Source: Artocarpus heterophyllus (taxonomy: Eukaryota > Streptophyta > Magnoliopsida > Rosales > Moraceae). From it: a DNA stretch of 64,000 bases. The notes below the pieces were generated by a model. That model did not search any database. It was not told where the DNA came from and saw nothing but the letters and a program-made list of their open reading frames with translations. Where the stretch lies: positions 1,657,530 to 1,721,529 of the forward strand of contig CM046332.1 of NCBI GenBank assembly GCA_025403435.1, in the 5' to 3' direction. Position numbers and translations under genes: made by a program. Positions within the stretch are counted from its first letter, which is position 1, and each line of letters opens with the position of its first letter. Positions 1 to 12,190 of the stretch are shown piece after piece.

Positions 1-2350
1 GTTTAACGTTCTTTTTCCCCATCTCCCTCTCTCTTCCTCTCATGTCTTCCCTCTCATTCATTCTGAGACGTTTCTTATTCATCTCTTCTTCTTCTCTTCT
101 CCACGAATTCTATTCCTCCTCTCTCTCAAAAATTCTTTGCAAAGTAATTGAAGAAAAAAATTGATATTTTCGTTGGTTGAATTCAAGAAATTTGAGAAGA
201 AAATCTTTTAAGGTAAGGACTCATTTCTTTTAGTATTCTGAAAAGCATTTCTCCTCCTCAATTTGTCTGCAGTATCTTTCTCTAGGTATTGTATTTTGTT
301 CTAAATTTTAATATGATGTTCATGTATGTATTATGTGCTGTTCTTCCAAATTTCAAGTCATTTCGTTATTTTCATGATAAGTTATGAATTTTCAATCCTC
401 TACCACTTACAGTAAATTATTGTTGTTTGACTATGATGTATGAAAATATAATTTTTGTTCAAGCGATAAATGAATGTTGTTGTTTTTTTTTCACGAAATT
501 TGGTAAGAATGTTCATGTATATGTTATGTCAAGGACTGCAAAGTTTGGAAATGTTTTGAAGAGTGTATTATATGTTATGAAATTTCTATGAGATTAGGTC
601 AAGAAAACTGTTTTAACAATGTTAATTTTGGACTTTTGTTTTATGAAATGTTTTATATGTTTAAATGATTTTATGGATGATGAAATAATTTTATGATATT
701 GAAATATATGATAATAAGATATTAGTATGAATTTTAAAATTAAAATATATGTATTTTAATTGTTAGAAAATGTTTTCAAAAGATTAACCATTTACTTTAT
801 TCTTATGTTGGCAGATTTTCATGTTTGAAATGTATGAGTTGTTTTTTATGATTATAGTTATAAATGCATGTTATGAATTATGTTTATATGAGATGAATGT
901 ATATGTGATGTAATATGAATGAATGTTATATTTTATGATAGTAAGTATTAATTTTATTTGGTGTCTTTAAATGAATAAATGGCATGAACACACAAAGGAA
1001 CGAGCACATCGAGGCCGCGGCGTCGCCACCAAATCATATTAAGTTTAAGTAACCTAGCTTTTAAGGTAAGTACATTCTCACCTGCAGCATGATACATTTT
1101 TATAAGGTTTGAAATTATGTTCTTAATGATGTTTATTCTACGATGATTTTATTATGATTTTTATTTAAAGATTTCTTATGAAAAGTTTCTATGTTCAAAA
1201 GTTATGCATGTATGATGATGACATGTTTCAAAGTATGAAAGTTATGTATATATGTATAACCTAATAAGTGTTGCACATCAATGTTATGATATGATATGTT
1301 ATGATGTCGTGTTTGGTTTGGGATTAGCTACCCTTCTCTTCTCATGACGGCGCACCTACAATGATGTTTATGGTGCAACACTTGGGCCCTTAAGATAAAA
1401 TGGAATAAGTTTGAATATGGTCAAGTAATGAAAGATATATTTCTAAGAAATTGTGCTTAATGCACTTTTATGATATGATGATGATGATGTATATGAAATG
1501 TTTTTTTAAAATTGTGAGAATTATATGTACTTACTAAGCTTTAGCTTATTCAAGTTTATGTCATGTTGCAGATAAGGGTAAGAAAGTCATGGACTAGGCG
1601 GAGGATATGGAATGGCGTGTGTGCAAAGTACGATGAATTGTAACCGGAAGAACGCCAATGAAGCAAAAATTTATGATTTAAGTTATGATTTATTATTTGA
1701 ACATATTTTTATGATAAGTTTTAAAGAATACAAGAACTATGTTTTTATATTCTATATCATCATTTTAAGAATTTTGATCTTCCGTATTTTTATGAAAAGT
1801 TGAATTTTGTTTTAAAAATTAAGTTTTTCTAAAGATATTGGCTCTGTCGGCCTGCCGAACATCATTGGTCGGCATGCCGATTTTAAAATGTTTGGCCTGT
1901 CGATCGTATCTTGGCCTGTCAAACGTTGATAAGTTTTCAAGCCCTGATTTGCAGAGCCTCTACCGGCCTGCCGATTGATGAATTCTGGCCTGCCGATCAA
2001 GTTCGGCCTGTTGAAGTCCCAAGTTCGGTTTGCCGAGCTATGGGAGCAAGTAGCTTTTGAATGATGTGATGATTAATGAGATACGATTTAGTAATTTAAT
2101 ATATTTATCTTATTAAAGCAAGTTTGTGTTCAAAAGTAAAGTGAAATTAAATTATGGATTAAATTAATTAATGTTGTAAAAAGTAAAAAAAAAAATGTAT
2201 GTATGGATCCTGGTTATGTTTTCCTTAACTACGTTTACAATTAAAGTATCATATAAGTTTTGTACTTAAAGTTTATGTAAATGATTAAATAAATAAGTAT
2301 GTAATGTATGATTGTAATGACATCTGTGACGTCTGTAAGGGGGCGTTACA
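1..2350 (+). mobile_element. 5' LTR of Tekay-like gypsy element, family A (cut by window start)
   Basis: The sequence aligns by eye with the last 2.35 kb of the complete 3.0-kb LTR at 19239-22244 and with 6054-8520. Shared landmarks are a CT-rich block near the start, a block with CCGCGGCGTC near 1013, the 11-bp inverted pair AAGTGTTGCAC (1266-1276) / GTGCAACACTT (1373-1383), and the end GGGCGTTACA. It ends in CA at 2350, followed by a primer-binding site. It is non-coding; short reading frames inside it have no family signature. The first ~650 bp of the LTR lie outside the window. Confidence 0.9.
1847..2036 (+). repeat. Phased TCGGC-CT-GCCGA array in LTR A (3' array)
   Basis: Copies of a 12-bp interrupted palindrome, intact or decayed, start at 1847, 1869, 1892, 1911, 1963, 1985, 2003 and 2025. 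Most steps are 22 bp. The centre reads CT in most copies, opposite to the array at the other end of the same LTR family. Several copies carry C-to-T or G-to-A changes at CpG. Confidence 0.85.
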
Positions 2351-2355
2351 GGCTT

Positions 2356-2367
2356 TGGTATCAGAGC
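2356..2367 (+). promoter_or_regulatory. Primer-binding site (initiator Met tRNA type)
   Basis: TGGTATCAGAGC matches the usual plant LTR-retrotransposon primer site, complementary to the 3' end of initiator methionine tRNA. It sits five bases after the LTR end, which fixes the LTR boundary and the plus orientation of the element. Confidence 0.92.
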
Positions 2368-2566
2368 AAATTTTTTATTACAATTCATATCGCCACACGT
2401 CAATTCAAGTCCTCGAAGTAAGTATGTTTTAAAGTTAGATGTTTTGATGCAAGTATGATGATAAGATTAAGGTCTAGATGTTTAACGATTAATGATCTAG
2501 TAGTGAAAACCTGTCTCATATTAGAAGATTATTTCTAAGTTCCTAATTCTTTTAGGAGAATTAACG

Positions 2567-5500
2567 ATGGACGGTCATAGAAGAATGCAGACGCGCACCC
2601 AGACCAATGAAAGGCTTATGACGATGATCGCCGAGCTGCAGAGGCAACTTGAGGATCAAAGGAGAGAGATTGCTGAATTAAGAGCTAATGGCCGCAATGA
2701 TGAACGACGAGGCAATGATGAGCCTCCTCCTCCTCAGCCACAAGCTAATGAAGTCCCAGCGCCTGCTGCTGAACCAAGAGTGGCGTATCAAGAACCTCTT
2801 CTAGTCAGATGGAAAACGGTTAAGCCAGTAGACTTCGAGGGTTCAAAGGACCCGTTAGTCGCACAGGGATGGTTGAAGACGATCGAAGCCACCTTAAGAC
2901 TCATGGATTTCACAGACAACGAAAAGGTTCTCTGTGCATCGTATTGTCTCACCATGAAGACCAAAATTTGGTGGGATGGCATAGAAATGAGCAGGAATGT
3001 TGATGAAATGACATGGGCTGACTTCGTTCATGAGTTCAACACGAAGTTTTTCCACGTGAACATCACAAGGAAGCATTATGAGGAGTTCGAGAGCTTGTGC
3101 CAGGGGGATATGTCAGTTACTGATGTGGTGGCGAAGTTTGACCAGCTAGCCCATCTATGTCCAGGAATGGTTATGGATGAAGGTGAAAAGGTTAGAAGGC
3201 TGATCAAGGTCCTTAGGCCTGAAATTGCTGCTATTGTGGATGGGACAAGTCCACCTAGGACTCAAGAGCAGGTTGTCATGAGAGCTCAACGTGCGGAGTT
3301 TCACTTGTTCAAGCTAAGAAGGAACCAGCCTCAATCAGGCCAACAAGCCAATAATGCAAACAATGAGAACCGCCCTCCACACAAGAACAACAACAACAAC
3401 AACAACAACAGCAATAGCAGCAACCAAAACTGGAGGAACAACAAGAGGAAGGGCAATCCTCATAATCAGCAGGGCCAAGACAGCAAGGGGCATAATAATG
3501 GTCAGCATAATAATAATAACAGGCGGTTTCAACCATGTGCCAAATGTGGAAAGAAGCATCCAGGGGAATATCGCTTGGGAACAAACCAATGTTTTATTTG
3601 TGGGCGTGAAGACCACTTTGTCAAGAACTGCCCCAAACTGATGAATGCCAACGCCCCTCAGAGAGCTCCTTCTCAAGCCCAGCTTCATGAGATGCAAGCT
3701 TCCCTTGAAGGGCCACTTATCAGTCAAGGGAGAATTGAAGCCCCACCAACGAATGCCCGCATATATGCCATGATGAAAGAGCAAGTGGCTGCTGAAGCCT
3801 CCAATGTGGTCACAGGTCAGATAACAAGTTTATCTAATGATGTTTATGTTCTCTTTGATACGGATGCCACACATTCTTTTGTATCTATGTCTTTTGCTAA
3901 AAAGTTAGAGGTTCGTTTAAAGCCTGTGAGACAGGGATTCACTACGACACTACCCTCTGGAGAAGTGATATTATCTACGCATTGTTTGCATACAATACCC
4001 CTATGGATTTTTGATAGGGAGCTTTTCGTCGACCTCATTGTGATCGACATGCATTATTACAATATGATACTTGTGATGGATTTCCTAAGCAAGTACAATG
4101 CTTCTATTGAATGCCAAAAGTGAAAGGTGATCTTCCATCCAGAAGGTGATCAGAAGTTCATTTATGCTGGCGAGTCCAAAAAGAAACCCAGCATGTTCTT
4201 ATCCGCAATGAAAGCAAAGAAGTTATTAGCAAGTGGCTACATGGGCTATTTGGCGAACATTGTAGACAAAAGTCAAGAAGAAAAGATAAGAATTAAAAAT
4301 GTACCTGTAGTTCATGAATATGCAGATGTGTTTCCTGATGATCTGACAAGTCTACCGCCAGAAAGAGAAGTCGAATTGGAGATTGAGCTCGCTCCAGGCA
4401 CTGACCCGATCTCAAAAGCACCTTACAGAATGGCCCCAACAGAGTTAAAAGAGCTTCACACGCAATTAAAAGAGCTACTCGACAAAGGATTCATCAGGCC
4501 TAGTACTTACCTTGGGGAGCTCCAGTCTTGTTTGTAAAGAAGAAAGATGGCACTATGAGACTCTGCATTGACTACAGAGAGTTGAACAAGGTGACAATCA
4601 AGAACAAGTACCCGTTGCCTCGAATTGATGATTTGTTTGATAAGCTCAAGGGTGCATCTGTGTTTTCAAAGATTGATCTACGGTCAGGATATCACCAGCT
4701 GAAGATTAAAGAAGGAGATATCCCCAAGACTACCTTTAGGACGAGATATGGTCACTATGAATTTGTGGTTATGCCTTTCAGTCTGACGAATGCACCGGCG
4801 GCTTTTATGGATTTGATGAATCGGGTATTCAAGAATTTCCTTGATAAATTTGTTGTTGTATTTATCGATGATATTCTTGTGTATTCAAAGAATCAAGAAG
4901 AACATGTGGAGCATTTAAGGATTGTGCTGGAGACTTTAAGAAGACACCAGCTTTATGCAAAGTTCTCCAAGTGCGAGTTTTGGCTTGATAAAGTGTCTTT
5001 CTTGGGGCATGTTATTTCAAAGGAAGGGATTATGGTTGACCCTGCTAAAGTAGAAGCTGCTCTCAACTGGAAGCAACAGACGAATGCAAGTGAAATAAGG
5101 AGCTTCTAAGGTTTAGCAGGTTACTATCAGAGATTTGTAGAAGACTTCTCCAAAATAGCAGCTCCACTCAGGAACCTGACTCGCAAGGGAAAGAAGTATG
5201 AATGGATAGATCCATGCGAGAAGAGTTTTCAAGAACTGAAGATGAGGCTAACGATGGCTCCAGTATTGGCTATTCCTGAAGGAAATGATGGGTTCGTAAT
5301 TTATAGTGATGCATCCAAGATAAGTCTCGAAGCTGTTCTAATGCAAAATGAAAGGGTGATTGCTTATGCTTCAAGACAATTGAAGGATTATGAAAAGAAC
5401 TATCCTAATCATGACCTCAAGTTAGCAGCAGTCATTTTTGCGTTAAAGATATGGAGGCATTATTTATATGGGGTCCAATGCAAGATCTTCACTGATCATC

Positions 5501-6053
5501 AAAGTCTGAAGTACTTCTTCATGCAAAGAGACCTGAACATGAGACAACAAAGATGGCTTGAGTTGGTGAAGGATTACGATTGTGAAATCCTTTATCACCC
5601 TGGAAAAGCTAACCGAGTGGCTGATGTTTTAAGTCGGAAGTCAGTTGCCATGTTGATGTCAATGCAAGCAATGTCTCTACCTTTAAGAAAGGAAATTCTA
5701 GACTTCGGTTTGGAACTTATAGCAGGTCAGCTCTCAACACTCTTTCTTGCTCCGATGATGTATGATGAAATTCAGAGAAAACAAGATGAAGATGTAAGTC
5801 TTGTAAGGATTAAGCAAGAAATGAAAGAAGGAAAATGTCAAGAGTTTCGTATTGTGGATGACGAAACTCTGTACCTCAAGGACCGCTTATGTGTTCCCAA
5901 TGTTGATGACTTAAGGGAAAAGATCTTGGCGGAAATTCATGACACTCCTTACTCTATTCATCCAGGTGCAACAAAGATGTATAATGATCTAAGGGGTAAC
6001 TTCTGGGGGTTTGGAATGAAACGTGATGTTGCTTTGTATACGAAGAAATGTAT
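2567..6053 (+). pseudogene. Tekay/Del-like Ty3-gypsy gag-pol, broken and 3' truncated
   Basis: Gag (about residues 90-215) contains the retrotransposon gag domain (WLKTIEATLRLMDFTDNEKV). It is followed by an Asn-rich linker and one zinc knuckle, CFICGREDHFVKNC (C-x2-C-x4-H-x4-C), near residue 343. The protease region reads LFDTDATHSF, so the usual Gly of the D-T-G-A site is Asp. Reverse transcriptase follows with FIDDIL as its catalytic motif, then RNase H and the start of the integrase zinc domain, which stops at residues TKKCI. Lesions seen: an in-frame TGA at 4121-4123, a one-base deletion near 4507 (frame moves between FIRPST and the VKKKDGT stretch), and a TAA at 5107-5109 inside RSF-GLAGYY. 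The rest of integrase, chromodomain and polypurine tract are missing because another LTR starts at 6054. The element is non-autonomous. Confidence 0.93.
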
Positions 6054-8520
6054 TGTAACACCCGCCTATTTTTATGTAATGAATTACGTTAAGTTAGTAA
6101 CAACGTTAATGATATTTTATTAATAATTTATGATATACGTAATGATATATGATGTTAATGTTACTAACTTTTATGTCAAGTTTTATGACAGGTGACGACC
6201 GCATGGAATCGTTGTGCTCAAGTGTTCATTATTATTTTAATGTATGTTTAATTATGATGCAATGATGTATGAATTTTTTAATTTATGGCATTTATGGAAA
6301 GTTCGGCAGGCCAAACTTTTAAGATCGGTAAGCCAAAATGTCTGCCCGAGATCGGCAGGCCGAAAGGAAAAATCGACAGGCCGAACACGGCTGACGAGCA
6401 GTCAGCAGAAATCTCTCCAAATTTATGGCTGAGATAATTACGATAAATGGGTGATTTATTGTGATTAATTGGCACAATAATGGAATGTTTTTATCAGTTA
6501 AGGAAATTAAAGGGTTGACTTCGCATTAATTTGTGTCAATTTAAATGGTTTCCCATTTTAAGAGGGCAAAACATGGCAAGTGATGAGTGAGAGTTTTGAC
6601 TTTCTTTTTCTTCTCTCCTTCCTTCACGCCTTGGGCTGTCAAACAGTCAGAAATTATGACTTAATGGAGGGCAATGAATGTCCATTATGCTTGTTACGTT
6701 AAAAAAAATTTTAACGTGCTTTCCTCATATTTTTTTCTCTCATCCTCTCAATTATGAGACATTATTTTTCATTTCCTCTCTTCCTCTTCTCTTCTACACG
6801 CATTCCATTTCTTCTCTCTTGAAAATTCTCTGCAAGAAAATTTAAAGAAAAAGTCATATTCGTTGGTTGAATTCAAGGGTTTTGGAGAAGAAAATTTTCA
6901 AGGTAAGGACTCGTCTCTTGTGTTTTGAAAAGAAATTCTTCTCCTCAATTCGTCTACAATATCTTTCTATAGATATTGTGTATTGTCTCGAATTTTTAAA
7001 TGTGATATTATGCATATATTATGTGATGTTTTTCTAAGTTTCATGTCATTTGAGTGTTCTATGAAAAATATGAATTTTCTATCCTTTACCCTTTACAGTA
7101 AAATATTACTATTTAATCTTGATGCATGAAAAATGTAATGATATTGAAGGGGTAAATATGATGTTTTTTCAAGAAAGTTGTCAAGAATGTACATGTTTAT
7201 ATGTATGATGAATGTATTTTAAGTTATGAAATTTTTATGGGAATTCATTAAGAAACTGTTTAAATAAATATTATTTCTGGATTTTGTTTATGAAATGTTA
7301 TATATATGTTTAAATGATTTTATGATAATGAAATAATTTTATGCATGATAATATGATGTTTGTATGAATTTTTAAATTAAAATATATGTATTTTAATTGT
7401 TCAAAAACGTTTTATTTAAAACATATTTATGTTTAAAATGTATGGTTCATTTTTGTATGCTTAAGGTAATTTTTATGATTTAAGAAAAATCATAATAACA
7501 TGTTTATGTAATGACAATTTTTATGGTTATGAATTATGTTTGTAATATGAGATGAATGAATATATATATGAATTAATGTTTTATGATAAGTATTAATTTT
7601 ATTGTATTTTTAAATGGATAAATGGCATGAACACTCAAAGAAGCAAGCACATCGAGACCGCGGCGTCATCACTAAAAGTATATTAAGGTTAAGTAAGCTA
7701 GCGTTAAGGTAAGCACATTATCACCTGCAACATGACACGTTTTACAAGGATTGATGATATGTTCACAATGATATTTATGATGATTTTATGGATATTTTTC
7801 CTTAAGAATTTCTATGAAAGATTTTCATGATTTTAAATTATGCATGATGATTATGACATGTTTCAAAGTAAGAAAATTATGTATATATGTATCACCTAAT
7901 AAGTGTTGCACACCCAATGTTATGAAATGATATGTTATGATGTCATGTTTGGTTTGGGATTAGCTACCCTTCTCCTCTCATGACGGCGCGCCTACAATGA
8001 TGTTCATGGTGCAACACTTGGGCCCTTAAGATAAAATGGAATAAGTTTTTAAATGGTTAATGAAATGAAAGATATGTTTCTACGAAATTGTGCTTAAGGC
8101 ACTTTTATGATATGATGACAATGATGATGATGATGATTATGTAAAGTTTTAAATTGTGAGAATTATATGTACTTACTAAGCATTAGCTTAATCATGTTTT
8201 ATGTCATGTTGCAGATAAGGGTAAGAAAGTCATGGATTAGGCGGAGGACATGGAAAGGCGTGTGAGCACTAAGCACGATGAATTGTAACCGGAAGCACGC
8301 CAAGAAGAACGTTTTTATGTTTTTAATCAAGTTTTATATTTTGAACACTTTTTCTTTATGATAAATATTTAAAGGGTTCTTGAACTATATTTTATTTCTT
8401 TATCCTAAGTATTATGATCTTCCGCATTTTTATGAAAGTTTGATTTTGTTTTTAAAATTAAGTTTTCCCAAGGGTTTTTGGCTCGGTCGGCCTGCCGATG
8501 TCTGAAAGTTCGGCCTGCCG
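6054..8520 (+). mobile_element. LTR family A, second copy, 3' end replaced
   Basis: It begins TGTAACACCCGCC directly after the integrase codons of the preceding element and follows the family A LTR in order: array near 6303, CT-rich block near 6720, CCGCGGCGTC near 7660, inverted pair near 7910/8010, CGGCCTGCCGA motifs near 8487. At 8521 it switches to sequence belonging to the 3' end of LTR family B, so the last ~0.5 kb of LTR A and its target duplication are missing. This is either an insertion into the first element, later recombined, or a rearranged 3' LTR. Confidence 0.85.
6303..6384 (+). repeat. Phased TCGGC-AG-GCCGA array in LTR A (5' array)
   Basis: Motif starts at 6303, 6325, 6352 and 6373 (steps 22, 27, 21). 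The solo LTR at 19491-19572 shows the same step pattern, so the arrangement is inherited within the family. Confidence 0.8.
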
Positions 8521-8828
8521 ATTATAATATCAAGGCACGTAACATTTTAACTTTCTCTTTGCTTGGACTGTAGTTGTATTATTATATTGTCAGTACTATG
8601 TGTGTGTATAAGTTGTGGGTTAGTGGGACCTATACTCGCGTCTTTTTATTGTTTTATTTCTTACTTAATGTTTGCCCCAATGTTCTTATCTGTTTAATGA
8701 TTATGAATGTTTGCCTCAAAAAGGATTTAAAAATTTTCACATTTTCATAATTAATTTTAAACTTAAGCTTATGTTTTAATTAACTTTAATAATCCATCAC
8801 GTCACCTCCCGTACTACGGGGCATGACA
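8521..8828 (+). mobile_element. 3' end of LTR family B fused to LTR A
   Basis: From ATTATAATATCAAGG onwards this 308-bp piece matches the last 324 bp of the complete LTR B (11473-11796) with a ~16-bp deletion, and ends GGGGCATGACA like that LTR. It is followed directly by integrase coding sequence rather than a primer site, so the joint at 8828/8829 is also rearranged. Confidence 0.85.
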
Positions 8829-9556
8829 GAATAGGCAATCTAAGCAAGTTATTTAGATTCTTGAGGACATGTTGCGTGCTTGTGCATTAGACTTCGATGG
8901 AAACTGGAAGAAATATGTGGATCTGGCAGAGTTTGCGTACAATAACAGCTATCAATAGAGCATTGGCATGGCACCATTTGAGGTGCTGTATGGACGACTG
9001 TGTCGGTCACCGGAGTGTTGGGCAGAACCAGAAGATAGGATTTTTCTTAGGCCGGATGAGATTCATGATAGCAATGAGAAAGTCGCCGTAATTCAAAATC
9101 GATTAAATGCAGCTTATAGTCGACAGAAAGTTACGCAGATAGAAGACGTCGACCCTTGAAATTTACGATGGGAGATTTTGTCCTCTTGGAGTAAGTGGTA
9201 AGCTTGCACCGAGATATGTTGGACCGTTCAAGATTACTCAGCGTGTTGGTGTAGTCGCTTATGGGCTCAACCTTCCCCTTGAACTATCTCATGTTCATGA
9301 TGTGTTCCACGTGTCGATGCTTAGGAAGTGCCCACCTGAGAAAAATAAGATAGTTTCATATCGCAATATGCAGATTCAGGAAGACACGGCGTACGAGAAA
9401 GTATCGATTTAGATAATTGATCAAAAAGTGATCAGTTTGCATCGTCGTGACATACCATTAGTAAAGGTCGTGTGGCAACATCATGGGGTTGATGAAGTCA
9501 CTTGGGAATTAGAGTCAAGCATGCGGAAGTTGTATCTGCATTTGTTTTGTTTTTAA
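8829..9556 (+). pseudogene. 3' end of Tekay-like pol (integrase C-terminus and chromodomain)
   Basis: Readable integrase stretches include EDMLRACALDFDGNWKKYV and GMAPFEVLYGRLCRSPE, the conserved end of the integrase core in Del/Tekay elements. They are followed by a GDFVLL-like region, then LSHVHDVFHVSMLRK and a chromodomain-like end with VTWELESSMRK. Lesions: a TAG in the AYNNSYQ-SIGMAP stretch (near 8957), a frameshift near 9150, a small deletion relative to the family in the linker after it, and a TAG near 9410. The stop at 9554-9556 is probably the original one. It lies just upstream of the polypurine tract and 3' LTR, so it is the 3' end of the element that owns LTR B. Confidence 0.88.
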
Positions 9557-9591
9557 AATGATATGTAAATTTCAAGGACGAAATTTCTTTT

Positions 9592-9603
9592 AGGGGTGGG
9601 GAG
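9592..9603 (+). promoter_or_regulatory. Polypurine tract before 3' LTR B
   Basis: The purine run AGGGGTGGGGAG lies immediately before the LTR start TGTAACGCCCC at 9605, the normal place for plus-strand priming. Confidence 0.88.
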
Positions 9604-9604
9604 T

Positions 9605-11796
9605 TGTAACGCCCCAAAATTTATTAAATGATATTAGAATGTAAAATGGTCGAATAGTGTGCCACAATGAGTATTTTAACCTTAATTTGATCATTTAGTA
9701 AAACTTTTGAATTTAAAGTTGTTTTAATTATTTTAATGATTTCTAGTTGTTCCTAATTATTTTAATTGTCATTTTGAATATTTGGAATATAACAATTTGT
9801 CAAATACCAAACCCGCCCTTTTTGCAAACCGTGGGCGGCACACGGTTTTTGCATAGTAAAACCGCCCACTTTTTCCCTCTATTTATACCTCTCACTCTCC
9901 CTCTCTTCCTCTCATTCTCTCTCTCAGCTCTCCCTCCCTCTCTCCCGTGCATCCCTCTCTCTTACTCTGCCTCTTCCTCTCTCTCTCATTTTCTCCCAAA
10001 ATTTTGAGAATTAATTGAGCCCCAAGCTCCGGTTTAGTGGATTGGAGGCTCGGGAACATGATTGAGCAACTGAAAACACGATTCAAAGCTTCAATTCGAG
10101 GTTAGTTTTCAAATTTCAAAACTTTTTCAATTTTTCAATTTTTCTTGCATTTTGAAATTTAAGCTTATTTGAACTTGGAAAACCTTTGATCTAAGTTAGG
10201 GAAACTTAGAATAACTAGAATCTAAGCTTTGTTTAAAGAAAAATGAATTCGAATCAAAATTTTTCATTTTTCTCCATTTTTCTCAAATTTTGGATTTTCT
10301 TGGATTTTGTGTGCAATCTTGTTTAACTGAGTTTAAAAGTGTCCTACTATATATTTCTATCATCTATGATTGTTTTCCATGCCTGAGAACTGAGAAAAAC
10401 AAGTTGAAATGGAGATTTGGGCTCAGGAGGCCGAGAACCCGTACCTGAAAAATTCTATAATTTTCCAATTCGGTAGGCCGGATTCATGGGTTTGGCAAGC
10501 CGGATTCATACGTCCAATAGGCCGAACTTGGAAAAAGTTTGGCCAATTGGACTAGTTCTCTGGCAGGCTGAACTGTACAGTTCGGCCGGCCGAACCAGGG
10601 TGACCGACAGGCCGACCAAACAAGGAGAAATTTTGTGATTTTTCATCCGTTTTCACTGTTTTGAGCCCCGATTGAAATTCCAACTTTATAAAATGATTTT
10701 ATAAATACAAATGGCACACTAGGACACCATAAAATAGTTTACCAACATAGATGTCTTAAACTAGATACTGATAGACCTAGTTTTTATTTAAGGTCATTCG
10801 TGGCTCCGCGAAACTAATGTGTAGCGGACCGGGATTGCGGTGTGGGACACCGGCGCGAGTATTGAGGTAAGACTTCTACCCCTTTCTTTGAAACCAAGTT
10901 TTCAAATAATTTTGGCCTTAAAAAGGGTTTTTATTGAAATGCTTTTAACAGCTGATTAAAAAGGGAATTTTATCGGTTATTTTTATAAACCATGGATTGA
11001 AGTGAACTTCATAATAAACCCTATTATAAATGTAAATGAAAACACATGGTAATTGGATTTAAATGATAATAGAAATAAATATAAGGGCATGATGCCATAT
11101 CAGAGATCGAGTTGTGTAGCGTGCGACCTTGGGGGCAGGTCCCGAAACCTAGCTGGGCCACTACGGTGGTGTTATATATATGGTTTGCCTAGGAAAAGAA
11201 AATGGTGCTCTTTCTGGTCGACCAATAAATTGTTTTGGGTAAGGTTGTTTTTATTTAACCTTATTTGTTCAAATCTTTTCTTATGTGATTTATTGATCAA
11301 TGATATTTTCTTTTAAAATTTAATGTTTCTTAAAATACAGTCATACTGAGCCTTTCGTCCACATTTCATTTATTTTTGAACTTTCCCTCTTTAGGTGGAT
11401 TTCAGCTTAGGTTAAGAAAAGATTCCACAAACAGAACTTAAGAGCAGTAGAAGGACCTAGTAGGTTGTTTAAATTATAATATCAAGGCATGTAACATTTT
11501 AACTTTCTCTTTGCTTGGACTGTGGTTGTATTATTATATTGTCAGTACTATGTGTGTGCACAAGTTGTGGGTCAGTAGGACCCATACTCGCATCTTTTTA
11601 TTGTTTTATTTCTTACTTAATGTTTGCCTCAATGTTCTTATCTGTTTAATTATTATAAATGCTTGCCTCAAAAAGAATTTAAAAATTTCCACATTTTCAT
11701 AATTAATCTAAAACTTAAGCTTATGTTTTAATTAAATTTTCGTTTAATTAACTTTAATAACCCGCCACGTCACGTCCCGTACTTCGGGGCATGACA
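9605..11796 (+). mobile_element. 3' LTR of Tekay-like element, family B (2.19 kb)
   Basis: It starts TGTAACGCCCC just after a polypurine tract and ends GGGGCATGACA. It holds a CT-rich stretch near 9892-9990, a TATA-like TTTATACC near 9883, the phased palindrome array at 10470-10615 and a GC-richer block at 11100-11175. That block is also found in reverse at 16850-16935. No 5' LTR partner or clear target duplication remains; only a 3'-end fragment is present at 8521-8828. Confidence 0.88.
10470..10615 (+). repeat. Phased TCGGC-AG-GCCGA array in LTR B
   Basis: Seven copies, some decayed, start at 10470, 10492, 10514, 10539, 10560, 10582 and 10604 (steps 22, 22, 25, 21, 22, 22). The copy at 10582 is the fully palindromic TCGGCCGGCCGA. 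Spacers are unrelated. Confidence 0.88.
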
Positions 11797-11854
11797 CGAC
11801 CCTTGCTCATCATTATACTTAATAACAACAATATTTTTAATGAGGTTTAATTTA

Positions 11855-12180
11855 GTGCTTCCTTAGAGACCTACCAGGTTTGCCAAGACAACCAACGGGT
11901 TTGATTCTATTTGGGTGATCATTGATCAGCTAACCAAGTCTGACCACTTCCTTCTTATGAGGATGATATTTTCCATAGATAGATGGCAGAGTTGTATGCC
12001 AAGGAGATAGTTTGATTGCATGGGATTCCAAAGTTTATTGTCTCATATAAGGGCAAAAGGTTCACTTCTCACTTTTGGGGGTGTGTGCGGTAGTTGATGG
12101 GTATCAAACTAAAGTTTAACACAGCTTTTCATTCACAAATTGATGGGCAGACCGAGAGAATAAATCAGACCTTTGAGAAA
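11855..12180 (+). pseudogene. Ty3-gypsy integrase core fragment
   Basis: Forward-strand translation with frame changes gives LPRQPTGFDSIWVIIDQLTK, then pieces matching the family's [22 protein letters not shown] region, and finally the FHPQTDGQTERINQ-like end of the catalytic core (here FHSQIDGQTERINQTFE). Stops and frameshifts are frequent. It begins shortly after the end of LTR B and looks like a piece of the element into which the B element inserted, or a displaced part of the B element. Confidence 0.8.
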
Positions 12181-12190
12181 GAGATGGGAA

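Noticed and set aside
3309..3784. Minus-strand reading frames with Cys and Val runs
   Set aside because: They are antisense to the Asn-rich gag linker and have no family signature.
9747..10086. Frames in the CT-rich block of LTR B
   Set aside because: Low-complexity CT tract in an LTR; Ser/Pro/Leu or Arg/Glu runs only.
11053..11316. 87-residue frame in LTR B
   Set aside because: Lies wholly inside an LTR; no conserved domain.
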